Source: CAXXOK01 sp963674895 (GTDB taxonomy: Bacteria > Bacillota > Clostridia > Christensenellales > Aristaeellaceae). From it: DNA of 64,000 nucleotides. Position numbers and translations under genes: made by a program. The stretch covers positions 1,736,001 to 1,800,000 of the forward strand of contig CAXXCY010000003.1 in assembly GCA_963674895.2 (NCBI GenBank), written 5' to 3'. Below are positions 43,820 to 52,410 of this stretch, piece by piece (within the stretch, counting starts at the first letter, position 1; every line of letters starts with the position of its first letter). The notes under the pieces are model-generated. The model was not told where the DNA came from, did not search any database, and was given only the letters and a program-made list of their open reading frames with translations.

Positions 43820-45571
43820 ATGAACGATGAACAGATTCCAACCATTCCCGTAACAGCCGTGGTGCTTGACTTTGACGGAACGCTGTCCACCCTGCGCCAC
43901 GGCTGGGAGGGCGTAATGGAGCCGCTGATGCTGGAGATGATTTCCGGCGGGGAGGCTGACGACACCATCAAAGAAGAGGTCGCCCGCTATATCGATGAAT
44001 CCACAGGTATCCAGACCATCCACCAGATGAAATGGCTCAGTGAAGCCGCACGCCGTTACGGGAAAGCCGAGGCCAAAGACCCGTGGGAGTACAAGGCGGA
44101 ATACAACCGGCGGCTGATGCTGCCCGTGAATGAACGGCTTTCCGCCATCGAAACCGGGCAAAGCGCCAAAACAGATTATATGATCGAAGGCTCGCGCGAA
44201 CTTTTAAACGCCCTCAAACTGCGCGGGGTAAAGCTGTACGCCGCCAGCGGCACCGACCATCCGGACGTGGTGCGCGAATCAAAGGCGCTGGGGCTGTACC
44301 CGTATTTCGACGAAATCCACGGTGCGCCTTTGGGGGCCGAAGACTGCTCCAAGGAGGCCGTACTCAAAGCGCTGGTGGAGGATGCCGGCTTATCCGGCGA
44401 AGCCGTGGCGGTGATCGGCGACGGCAAGGTGGAGATCGCATTGGCGAAAGCCATTGGCGCGCGCGCACTGGGTGTCGCCAGCGACGAGGAAGCGCGCAGC
44501 GGCGTCAACCAGCAGAAGGTGAAGCGGCTGCAAGCGGCGGGTGCGGACAAAATCGTCGGCGATTTTGCCGATCTCCGTACAGTGCTGGATTTCCTGGGAT
44601 TTGCGCATAATACAGGCCTGGACTTTGAACGCATTCATACCGAAAGCACCAAAACCCGCATAAACCTTGTCACCATCGACAATATGCTCACCCCCGGCGT
44701 CTCCCCTGTGCCGGACTGGGGCGGGGAAGAATTCGACGCGCTGATTGAACGTATCAAAACAGCACGGCAAAACCAGCACCCTGTGATATTGTCCATGGGC
44801 GCGCATGTGATTAAAAACCGCCTGTCCCGCTACCTGATCGCGCTGATGCGCGGGGGATTTGTCACCCACCTGTCGGGCAACGGCGCATGCTCCATCCACG
44901 ACTTCGAGCTGGCGTACCTCGGCGGGACCTCCGAGGACGTACCCACCGCCATTGAGGACGGCTCCTTCGGCATGTGGGAGGAAACGGGGCGCTGGATGAA
45001 CGAGGCGATCACGAGAGGCTGCAGGCAGGGCTTCGGCTACGGCGAAGCGCTTGCACGCTATATCGATCAAAACCAGGACCGCTTCCCCTACCGTGAGGAT
45101 TGTGTACTGTACCAGGCTTGGAAGCTGGGCGTGCCCGCCACCTACCACATCGCGCTGGGTACGGACATCATCCACCAGCACCCGATCACCGATTTTCAGG
45201 CCATCGGCGGCGCGAGCGGCATTGATTTCCACACGATGTGCAAAAGCGTATCGATGCTCGACGGCGGAGTATTCCTGAACTTCGGATCAGGCGTCATCGG
45301 GCCGGAGGTGTTTTTAAAGGCCCTGTCCATCTCCCGCAATCTCGGATATCAAACCTACAGCATCACCACCGCGAACTTTGACCTGATCGACCTGGGCGAC
45401 TACAAGCAAAAAGCAGGCTACGACGATCCGCATTATTACTACCGCCCGCGCAAGAACATCGTTCTCAGGCCGGTAAGCCGCGGCGGCATAGGCTGGCATT
45501 TTGTGGGCAACCATCTGGAAACCATCCCCAATCTATATACGAAAGTGATGTCAGAGAGCGGAGGGTTTTAA
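43820..45571 (+). CDS. HAD phosphatase fused to a deoxyhypusine-synthase-like domain
   Basis: A 583-residue two-domain protein. Residues about 10-260 are a HAD phosphatase: VVLDFDGTLSTLRHGWEG (nucleophile DxD), YAASGTDHPDVV (motif II), then CSKEAVLKAL and VIGDGKVEIALA (motif IV). Residues about 270-583 form a Rossmann-like domain with ILSMGAHVIKNRLSRYL, FVTHLSGNGACSIHDFE, FLNFGSGVIGPEVFLKA and a final RGGIGWHFVGNHLETIP. I recall this second domain only as uncharacterised. DNA is more GC-rich than the neighbours. The stop overlaps the kinase start as TAATG. Confidence 0.7.
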   Translation: MNDEQIPTIPVTAVVLDFDGTLSTLRHGWEGVMEPLMLEMISGGEADDTIKEEVARYIDESTGIQTIHQMKWLSEAARRYGKAEAKDPWEYKAEYNRRLMLPVNERLSAIETGQSAKTDYMIEGSRELLNALKLRGVKLYAASGTDHPDVVRESKALGLYPYFDEIHGAPLGAEDCSKEAVLKALVEDAGLSGEAVAVIGDGKVEIALAKAIGARALGVASDEEARSGVNQQKVKRLQAAGADKIVGDFADLRTVLDFLGFAHNTGLDFERIHTESTKTRINLVTIDNMLTPGVSPVPDWGGEEFDALIERIKTARQNQHPVILSMGAHVIKNRLSRYLIALMRGGFVTHLSGNGACSIHDFELAYLGGTSEDVPTAIEDGSFGMWEETGRWMNEAITRGCRQGFGYGEALARYIDQNQDRFPYREDCVLYQAWKLGVPATYHIALGTDIIHQHPITDFQAIGGASGIDFHTMCKSVSMLDGGVFLNFGSGVIGPEVFLKALSISRNLGYQTYSITTANFDLIDLGDYKQKAGYDDPHYYYRPRKNIVLRPVSRGGIGWHFVGNHLETIPNLYTKVMSESGGF

Positions 45572-46578
45572 TGAATAAAAAACGCATGATATCAATATTC
45601 AACAAAATAGATTCGCTCTCGGTCGGGGTATTGGGCGATTTATGCATTGATATGTACTGGGAAGCCGACCTCACCAAGAGCCTGTTATCACGCGAAACCC
45701 CGCATTACACTCTTCCTGTCATCAGAGAAAGTATAAGCCTCGGGGGAGCATGCAATGTGTTGTCCAATATCGCCGCGCTACGTCCCCGGAAGGTTTTTGT
45801 TATCGGGGTCATCGGCAACGACTGGCGCAGTATACTTTTAAAAGATGCACTGCAAAAGGTGGACGCGGATATGGGTGGAATCGTAACGGACTCTTCCCGT
45901 TTCACCACCGCTTTCATCAAGCCGCTAAGGAAGGGCCTGTCCGAAACCGTTTATGAAGATCCACGACTGGATTTTGAAGTCTATGCGCCTTTGTCAAAGG
46001 AGATTGAGAGCATCCTGATTTGCACGCTTGATCGAATAGCGCCATCGCTGGATATACTCTGCGTTTGTGATCAGCTTGCCTTTGGCTGCGTTACTCCAGC
46101 TGTGCGCGAAAGGCTCTCCGCGTTATCCAAAGCCGGCCTGACAGTCATTGCCGACAGCAGGGAACGCATTGGTTTATTTGAAAACGTCATTATAAAACCA
46201 AACGATATCGAAGCCTGCCGCGCATTTGATTTGCCAATTGGCGCATCGCTGCAAAAGCTTAAAGAACTTACGCAAAGGATTAGCCAAAAACACCAGCGTC
46301 CGGCATATGTCACCTTGGGCGATAACGGCTGCCTTTCTGCAAATGGCAGCACAGCCACCCATGTCCCCGCCGTTCCCGTTTCGCCACCTATCGATATCTG
46401 TGGCGCAGGCGATACCTTCTTGTCTGCGCTGGCCTGTGCGCTGGGAGCAAACGCAACCGCCATAGAAGCGGCGGAACTGGCGAATTTGGCCTCCTCTCTG
46501 ACAATCAAGCAATTGCACACGACAGGTACCGTAACCCGCGAAGCTATGCTGGCAGCTCTGAACAGCGATTTTTCTTAA
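45571..46578 (+). CDS. PfkB-family sugar kinase (HldE/RfaE N-terminal-like)
   Basis: A 335-residue kinase. It opens with VGVLGDLCIDMYWEAD and the LGGACNVLSNIAAL block, typical of HldE/RfaE heptose-7-phosphate kinases. VIIKPNDIEACRAF and the PfkB signature ICGAGDTFLSALACAL with the catalytic aspartate follow. The nucleotidyltransferase half of HldE is absent, so the product is a sugar phosphate, not an ADP-sugar. It is translationally coupled to the HAD fusion. Confidence 0.82.
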   Translation: MNKKRMISIFNKIDSLSVGVLGDLCIDMYWEADLTKSLLSRETPHYTLPVIRESISLGGACNVLSNIAALRPRKVFVIGVIGNDWRSILLKDALQKVDADMGGIVTDSSRFTTAFIKPLRKGLSETVYEDPRLDFEVYAPLSKEIESILICTLDRIAPSLDILCVCDQLAFGCVTPAVRERLSALSKAGLTVIADSRERIGLFENVIIKPNDIEACRAFDLPIGASLQKLKELTQRISQKHQRPAYVTLGDNGCLSANGSTATHVPAVPVSPPIDICGAGDTFLSALACALGANATAIEAAELANLASSLTIKQLHTTGTVTREAMLAALNSDFS

Positions 46579-46786
46579 AACATCGGTTGCTTAATTTCCG
46601 CAATACTGATAACATCGCTGTTGGAATTGCTCCTGCTTCAGTCCTTGTATTTTTCAACTGTAAAAATCAACGATACAATGAAGCGGTCATCTTGAAACCT
46701 CGGGAAGCCGGAATATTGTGCTGCTAAAGGAAAACTTTGACTGAATCGTCCGCACAATGCAAAAAAAGAAACGTAAGGAAGGCCCC

Positions 46787-48793
46787 ATGCTTCAGTTTAA
46801 ACAAGACGATGTGAAACGTATACGTTCACGTGTTAACCAATGGCCGGGCGTACTGGAACACCTGAAAAAGCAATGTGAATTTTTCTTTACCGATGGGATT
46901 AAAGTGCCTGTCGGTACTAAATCCACCTGGGTCATGTTTTTTGAATGCCCAAAGGACTCTCATAAGCTGATTTACGATTACGCTAGAGAAAGCGAGTATG
47001 TTTGTCCAGTGTGCGGTACCGTATACACAGGCGAACCATATGAAGGCGCATGGTGGCGTTATACTGTGGATAAAACTGTTAACAGCGCTTACCTGTGTGC
47101 TATAGTATGGTTGATCACCGGTGAACAGAAGTATTTGGATATCGCCGCAAAAACGCTTACGCTATTTGCCGACAATTTCGCAGGTTATACTCTGCACGGC
47201 GGTATTCCTTACAATAACCCGGGTCGCATCAACAGCCAAACATTATGCGAAGCCCTTACGCTTAGGGCACTGTGCATGAATTATGATATCATCCGCAACG
47301 CATTGCCCGTAGCGCTACAGACGCACATCGAGAATAATCTTCTTCTGCCCAGCGCGCAAGTGCTGATAGAGCAGCGCATGAATCAGCTTCACAACCATGA
47401 GGTGGTCATCGATTCTGCGCTTGGCATTGCAGGCATGCTGCTGCAGCGTATTGATATGCTAGAATTCGGTGTGGAAAGCAAGTACGGTCTTCGATACCAA
47501 CTGCAGCACGGCGTACTATCAGATGGATTGTGGTTTGAAGGCACGGTACACTATCATTACTTTGTATTGTCTGCATGTATGCTGTTTGAGAAGTTTGCCC
47601 ACGGAACAGTGTATAGCCTTCAAAACATGGGCATTTACGATAAAATGTTCGAAATGCCACTGAAGATCATACAGCCAGATTACCATATGCCCTGCCTTGG
47701 TGATGGTTCAAACGAAGGCATGTTTGAGGAACTGGCCGGTTACTACGAATATCCCTATCGGCTATTTAGGAAACCGTATATGGCGCAAATTCTTAACAAG
47801 GTATATACGTCAGTCAAGCGCAATAGTATACAGGCATTGTTGTATGGCGCAGATAAAATTGAACCGACACCTCCGATGGTGCTTGGCAATTATCACGATA
47901 CTGATGCATCCGGCATTACGGTACTGCGCGGCAGCAATGGTAAGTATCTGCTGTTTAAACATGGAAAATTCGGTGGTGAGCACGACCATTACGATAAGCT
48001 GGGTATCCACTTTCTCGCCAATAATGTGGAAGTAGCGGATGATCTGGGCACCGTTGGTTATGGCGCGCCACACCATTACCCCTACTTTAAAAACACTTTC
48101 ACACATAATACTGTTTGCATTAATGGCATGAATCAGCCCCCTGCTGATGGTAAAGCCGTACAGTATACAAAGCGCACCGATGGTATTCTGGTCGAAGGGC
48201 ATGTGGATTGGTGTGGTAAAGAACCGGCGTTGGACAGCTTGACCATAGAGCAATGGGATACGCCATCTTATGCTTGTGTTACCATGCGCCGTGCCATTTT
48301 GTTCAATGACGACTATTTTGTGGAAGCCTTTCTGGTACGCGGCGCAAAAAACCGTGTTGTGGATTGGCTCAACCATGCTCAGGGGGAACTCATTACACCT
48401 GTAGCTGATTATCAGCCCGCAACAGTGCAAGTAGGCGGCAGTAAACCCCAAAGCTTCCTGTATGACAGCAAAAGCTTTGCGCCCCATTGCGTGGTAGAAA
48501 CCTGCTGGTCGCAGGCAGCTGGCAGGTTGCGGTTGTTTTCAGCCTGCAATGTACCAAGCGAACTCATTTACGCTTTTGGCCCCAACAAGCCCGGCCACGC
48601 ACCGCTAGGTTATGTTGTCCACCGTGCATGTCCCGATGCTCGGGATGTGGTATACATGAACGTGTTTGCCTTTGGTAAGGCGGGTGAACAGATCACATCA
48701 GTCGAATTATCAGAAAGCGCGCCGGGTGAAATCTTCGCAGAAATCATGCTGAATGGAGAAATTCATACTCACCGCTTTTCAATTGGAAACTGA
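46787..48793 (+). CDS. Heparinase II/III-like polysaccharide lyase
   Basis: A 668-residue protein without signal peptide. I start it at ATG 46787, which follows AAGGAAGG, rather than 30 nt upstream. An N-terminal alpha/alpha toroid (NNPGRINSQTLCEALTLRAL, MNQLHNHEVVIDSALGIAG) is followed by a heparinase_II_III beta-sandwich with KFGGEHDHYDKLGIHFLANN and FTHNTVCINGMNQ. Relatives cleave uronate-containing glycans. A four-cysteine pair (CPKDS and CPVCG) near residue 50-85 is unusual and could bind zinc. Confidence 0.82.
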   Translation: MLQFKQDDVKRIRSRVNQWPGVLEHLKKQCEFFFTDGIKVPVGTKSTWVMFFECPKDSHKLIYDYARESEYVCPVCGTVYTGEPYEGAWWRYTVDKTVNSAYLCAIVWLITGEQKYLDIAAKTLTLFADNFAGYTLHGGIPYNNPGRINSQTLCEALTLRALCMNYDIIRNALPVALQTHIENNLLLPSAQVLIEQRMNQLHNHEVVIDSALGIAGMLLQRIDMLEFGVESKYGLRYQLQHGVLSDGLWFEGTVHYHYFVLSACMLFEKFAHGTVYSLQNMGIYDKMFEMPLKIIQPDYHMPCLGDGSNEGMFEELAGYYEYPYRLFRKPYMAQILNKVYTSVKRNSIQALLYGADKIEPTPPMVLGNYHDTDASGITVLRGSNGKYLLFKHGKFGGEHDHYDKLGIHFLANNVEVADDLGTVGYGAPHHYPYFKNTFTHNTVCINGMNQPPADGKAVQYTKRTDGILVEGHVDWCGKEPALDSLTIEQWDTPSYACVTMRRAILFNDDYFVEAFLVRGAKNRVVDWLNHAQGELITPVADYQPATVQVGGSKPQSFLYDSKSFAPHCVVETCWSQAAGRLRLFSACNVPSELIYAFGPNKPGHAPLGYVVHRACPDARDVVYMNVFAFGKAGEQITSVELSESAPGEIFAEIMLNGEIHTHRFSIGN

Positions 48794-48998
48794 GAAACGT
48801 CGCATATTTATTGAAAACATAGCAAGTAAGTCAACAACATAATACTACCCTCCACTTCAAATCTCAGAATTATTATAGTGACGAACTTTGACGAAGTAAT
48901 GAAACGAAAGGTTTTCAAGATTATTATACAATTGCAAATAAATCTTGACTTTGATGCATTTCTAACTTTTGCACCACTATTCCGATACCTATAAATCT

Positions 48999-49054
48999 CT
49001 ACAGAGATACAATAAACTGCCCTTTTGCAAGGACAGTTTATTGTATCTCTGTAG
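48999..49054. repeat. Long near-perfect inverted repeat beside tmRNA
   Basis: Arms CTACAGAGATACAATAAACTG (21 bp) pair perfectly, continue after one mismatch with CCTT/AAGG, and close on a TTGC loop. No T-tract follows on either side. It begins 12 bp from the tmRNA 3' end. It could be a bidirectional terminator, a MITE-like element or an island end. Confidence 0.6.
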
Positions 49055-49065
49055 TGAAACCAAGG

Positions 49066-49413
49066 TGGTGGAGATGAGGGGAGTCGAACCCCTGTCCGAA
49101 AGCATGCCGATCAGGTTTTCTCCGAGCGCAGTCGAGCATTTAGGTTTCCCTCGGGCAAACGCCGCTTGACGGGCTTAAGCCTTTGGTAGCTTCATCATTA
49201 CGGACGCCGCTGCAAAGCTTAGGCGGAGCTCGTTCCCTGCGTGAATGACGCCGATGGCCAGGCCCGCAGGCTGCCTGGGTCGACGCACGGCATTAAGCCG
49301 CGAAAGCTAACTGATTGTTGTCAGTTCGTTTTAGGTTCCCGTTTTTACGCGGTTCAGGGCCGCGGCTCGCTTACCCAACCTTCAATAACCCCCGTCGAAA
49401 CCGAAACATCCCC
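49066..49413 (-). ncRNA. ssrA: Transfer-messenger RNA (tmRNA)
   Basis: A one-piece tmRNA of 348 nt. The 5' end GGGGATGTTTCGGTTTCGAC and the 3' end CATCTCCACCA, with the CCA encoded, form the 7-bp acceptor stem. GGTTCGACTCC gives the T arm. The tag frame ends at a TAA (49293-49295) and reads TDNNQLAFAA before it; the exact resume codon is uncertain. It rescues stalled ribosomes together with SmpB, whose gene lies just upstream. The 3' end marks a composition border. Confidence 0.93.
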
Positions 49414-49592
49414 ATGATAGTACTGGGCCTACCCTTATGTAAACGATGAAAAAAGAACGTGCAGGATGGCGAATCGAATTTTGTCAGGTCGGGTTTGCGA
49501 AACCCGAAGCAGCAGCAGCGCTACGTCGAGGGTTTTGCAGGCCCGAGATGGCGGAAATTGGATCGCCAGCGTGTGCGGGCTTTGTTCATCGT

Positions 49593-50054
49593 TTACGTAC
49601 TTTTAAAGGCCCTTTCCATTTCGCGCTGCGCGTCGCGTTTTTGTTCGCTCTCGCGCTTGTCGTGCAGCTGCTTGCCCCTGCAAAGGCCAAGCTCCAGTTT
49701 CACCAGTCCGTCCTTCAGGTACACCTTCAGGGGAATCAGCGCGAAGCCCTTGCGGCTCACGAGGCTGTCCAGCCGCCGAATCTCGCTTTTGTGCATCAGG
49801 AGCTTCTTGGGCCGGAGCGGATCGGGATTGAAAATATTGCCCTGCTTGTACGGGCTGATATGCATCCCCTCGGCGAACAGCTCGCCGCCCCGCACCATGC
49901 AAAAGCTTTCCTTGAGATTGATCCGCCCGTCGCGTACGCTCTTGACCTCTGTACCGCGCAAGCTCAGCCCACATTCATAGCGATCTTCCACGAAATAATC
50001 GTGGAAAGCCTTCTTATTGTGGGCGATGGGCTTTATGCCTTTTTGCCGCGGCAC
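49593..50054 (-). CDS. smpB: SsrA-binding protein SmpB
   Basis: A 153-residue tmRNA partner. I start it at GTG 50054, which follows GGGAGG and gives the family's usual opening PRQKGIKPIAHNKKAFHDYF; an upstream ATG at 50090 lacks a site and adds 12 residues. GLSLRGTEVKSVRDGRINLK and DPLRPKKLLMHKSEI are family hallmarks; the C-terminal basic tail (KRESEQKRDAQREMERAF) enters the mRNA channel. tmRNA follows on the same strand. Confidence 0.93.
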   Translation of the reverse strand: MPRQKGIKPIAHNKKAFHDYFVEDRYECGLSLRGTEVKSVRDGRINLKESFCMVRGGELFAEGMHISPYKQGNIFNPDPLRPKKLLMHKSEIRRLDSLVSRKGFALIPLKVYLKDGLVKLELGLCRGKQLHDKRESEQKRDAQREMERAFKST

Positions 50055-50110
50055 GAAGCTTCCTCCCTTAAGGCCGATTGCATGTTTCATGTAATCTTAA
50101 CATGCATCTC

Positions 50111-50161
50111 ATTATACCATAATTCGGGGTGGTTGCAAACAGACAACCCGTACATTATAAT
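50111..50161. promoter_or_regulatory. Divergent smpB / proA promoters sharing one -35 box
   Basis: TTGCAA (50133-50138) is self-complementary. Rightward it has a 17-bp spacer to TATAAT (50156-50161) for proA. Leftward it has a 16-bp spacer to TATAAT (50111-50116 on the minus strand) for smpB. The two promoters thus use the same six bases. Confidence 0.7.
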
Positions 50162-50189
50162 GAATTGAAGCCTTGAAGGAGGTACTGTT

Positions 50190-51488
50190 ATGTCTGTTGA
50201 TACGATCCGTGCCATGTCCCAAAACGCCCGAAGCGCGGGTCTTTTGCTGTCGTCGTCTTCTATTGAGCAGCGCAACCGGGCGCTTAACGCCATCGCGGAG
50301 TCGATCGGGGCGCGTCTCCCCGAGATTTTCAGCGCCAACGAGCTGGACCTGCAGGCGGCCGCGGAGGCAAAGCTGTCCGCGTCGCTGCTCACCCGCCTCA
50401 AATTCGGCGAAAGCAAGGCCCAGCGCGTGATCGACGGGCTGACCGCGCTCGCCGATCTGCCCGATCCCCTCGGGCACGTGCAGTATGCCATGGAGCTGGC
50501 GGAGGGCCTGAAGCTGTACCGCACATCCTGCCCAATCGGGGTGATCGGCGTGATCTTTGAAAGCCGCCCCGACGCGCTGGTGCAGATTTCCTCGCTTTGC
50601 CTGAAATCCGGCAACGCCGTGCTGCTCAAGGGCGGGCACGAGGCCCAACGGACCAACCAGGCGCTGTGCGACGCCATCAACGAGGGCACGCGCAAAGCCG
50701 GCATCCCGGACGGCTGGTGCCAGCTCCTGCACACCCGCGAGGACGTGAGCGCCATGCTCAAGCAGGACGACTGCATCGACCTGATCATCCCGCGCGGCTC
50801 CAAGGAGTTCGTGCGCTATATCATGGACAATTCCAATATCCCCGTGCTCGGGCATGCCGACGGCGTGTGCCACGTATATGTGGACGCCAAGGCCGATCCG
50901 GACACGGCGCTGAAGGTGACGCTTGATTCCAAGGCGTACCGCTTTTCCGTGTGCAACACCGCGGAAACGCTGCTGGTGCACCGCGGCGTCGCAAAGGACT
51001 TCCTGCCCGTTGTCGCCGTAGCCCTGAAGACCAAAGGCGTCGAAATCCGGGGAGACGAGCAGACCTTCGGCCTGATCGAATGCCGGCGCGCCTCTGAGGA
51101 GGACTGGAAAACCGAATACCTGGACGCGATCCTCTCCGTCAAGGTGGTCGGCAGCCTCGATGAAGCCATCGATCACATCAATACCTACGGCTCCGGCCAT
51201 ACCGACTGCATCGTATCCAAAGACCCGGAGGCCGTCGAGCGCTTCATGGCGCTTGTGGACAGCGCGGACGTGTTCGCCAACTGCTCCACGCAGCTTGCGG
51301 ACGGGTTCATGTTCGGGCTGGGCGCGGAGGTGGGTATCGCTACGGGCAAGCTGCACGCCCGGGGGCCCATGGGGCTGGAAGGACTGTGCACCTACAAGTA
51401 CAAGCTCTACGGCAAAGGCCACACGCTGGCCGACATCAACGACGGCAAAACGCCGCTCATCCACCGCAGGCTGGACATTGAGGAGTAA
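50190..51488 (+). CDS. proA: Gamma-glutamyl phosphate reductase
   Basis: A 432-residue aldehyde-dehydrogenase-fold enzyme that reduces gamma-glutamyl phosphate in proline synthesis. PIGVIGVIFESRPDALVQI and CLKSGNAVLLKGG are family blocks; the catalytic cysteine is in FSVCNTAETLLVH; the end has GPMGLEGLCTYKY. The start has GAAGGAGG. The partner kinase gene proB is not beside it; an ABC exporter follows directly. Confidence 0.93.
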   Translation: MSVDTIRAMSQNARSAGLLLSSSSIEQRNRALNAIAESIGARLPEIFSANELDLQAAAEAKLSASLLTRLKFGESKAQRVIDGLTALADLPDPLGHVQYAMELAEGLKLYRTSCPIGVIGVIFESRPDALVQISSLCLKSGNAVLLKGGHEAQRTNQALCDAINEGTRKAGIPDGWCQLLHTREDVSAMLKQDDCIDLIIPRGSKEFVRYIMDNSNIPVLGHADGVCHVYVDAKADPDTALKVTLDSKAYRFSVCNTAETLLVHRGVAKDFLPVVAVALKTKGVEIRGDEQTFGLIECRRASEEDWKTEYLDAILSVKVVGSLDEAIDHINTYGSGHTDCIVSKDPEAVERFMALVDSADVFANCSTQLADGFMFGLGAEVGIATGKLHARGPMGLEGLCTYKYKLYGKGHTLADINDGKTPLIHRRLDIEE

Positions 51489-51489
51489 T

Positions 51490-52410
51490 ATGGCGTCCGA
51501 GCATATCATCCAGATTGATCATCTCAGCAAATCCTACGGCGACGTGCAGGCCGTGAAAGACATCAGCTTTTTCGTGGAGAAGGGAAAGCTGTTCGCCTTT
51601 CTGGGCCCCAACGGCGCGGGAAAATCAACGACGATCAATATCATCTGCACGTTTTTAAAACCCAACGGCGGCGAGGTGCGCGTGAACGGCTTCACGCTGG
51701 GCAGGCAGGACAACGAGATCCGCCAGTCTATCGGCGTGGTCTTTCAGGACGGGCTTCTGGACAACCTGCTCACGGTGGAGGAAAACCTGTACGTGCGCGG
51801 CTCGCTGTACGGGCTGACCGGCAAGGCGCTTAAAGACGCTGTCGGGCAGGCGATCGCATCGGTCAATATCGAGTCGTTCGTCGCCCGGCGCTACGGCAAG
51901 CTCTCCGGCGGGCAGCGCAGGCGCGCGGATATCGCCCGCGCGCTGGTTACGCGTCCGCAGATCCTGTTTCTGGACGAGCCGACCACGGGGCTGGACCCGC
52001 ATACCCGCCGCGCGGTGTGGGACACCATTCTGAACCTCCAAAAGACGACGGGCATGACCGTGTTCCTGACCACCCACTATATGGAGGAGGCCGACGGCGC
52101 TGATTACGTGATCGTGATCGACGACGGCAGGATCGCCGCCAAGGGCACGCCCACGGAACTCTGCGAGAAGTATGCGCAGGATAAGCTGATCCTGAGCTGC
52201 AGCGATATGGGCAAGGTCAGGGAATACCTCGACGCTAAAAACGCCAATTATACGCAGGTCGCCGACAACCTGGTCGTCGGCATCGGCAATCCGTTCGAGG
52301 CGCTGCCGTTGGTGGAGGGCTGCCGAGAATATTTGAGGACGTTTCAGGTCACGGTCGGGTCGATGGACGACGCGTTCCTCGGCATCACCGGAAAGGAGCT
52401 GAGGGAATGA
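51490..52410 (+). CDS. ABC exporter ATPase (DrrA type)
   Basis: A 306-residue ATPase. Walker A is FLGPNGAGKSTTI, the signature is KLSGGQRRRADIARAL, Walker B is ILFLDEPTTGLDP and the switch histidine is in TTHYMEEAD. The last 80 residues are the extension common in DrrA-type drug or lipid exporters. ATG 51490 is 1 bp from the proA stop region and uses the GAGGAG there. It forms a pair with the next gene through an ATGA overlap. Confidence 0.88.
   Translation: MASEHIIQIDHLSKSYGDVQAVKDISFFVEKGKLFAFLGPNGAGKSTTINIICTFLKPNGGEVRVNGFTLGRQDNEIRQSIGVVFQDGLLDNLLTVEENLYVRGSLYGLTGKALKDAVGQAIASVNIESFVARRYGKLSGGQRRRADIARALVTRPQILFLDEPTTGLDPHTRRAVWDTILNLQKTTGMTVFLTTHYMEEADGADYVIVIDDGRIAAKGTPTELCEKYAQDKLILSCSDMGKVREYLDAKNANYTQVADNLVVGIGNPFEALPLVEGCREYLRTFQVTVGSMDDAFLGITGKELRE

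Noticed and set aside
44390..45232. Long minus-strand frame inside the HAD fusion gene
   Set aside because: It is a GC-rich shadow of the plus-strand gene with no ribosome site or family resemblance.
48969..49169. Plus-strand open frame across the tmRNA 3' end
   Set aside because: It is antisense to tmRNA and owes its openness to the structured RNA; no ribosome site.
50112..51509. 465-codon minus-strand frame opposite proA
   Set aside because: A codon-bias shadow; proA on the plus strand has all motifs.
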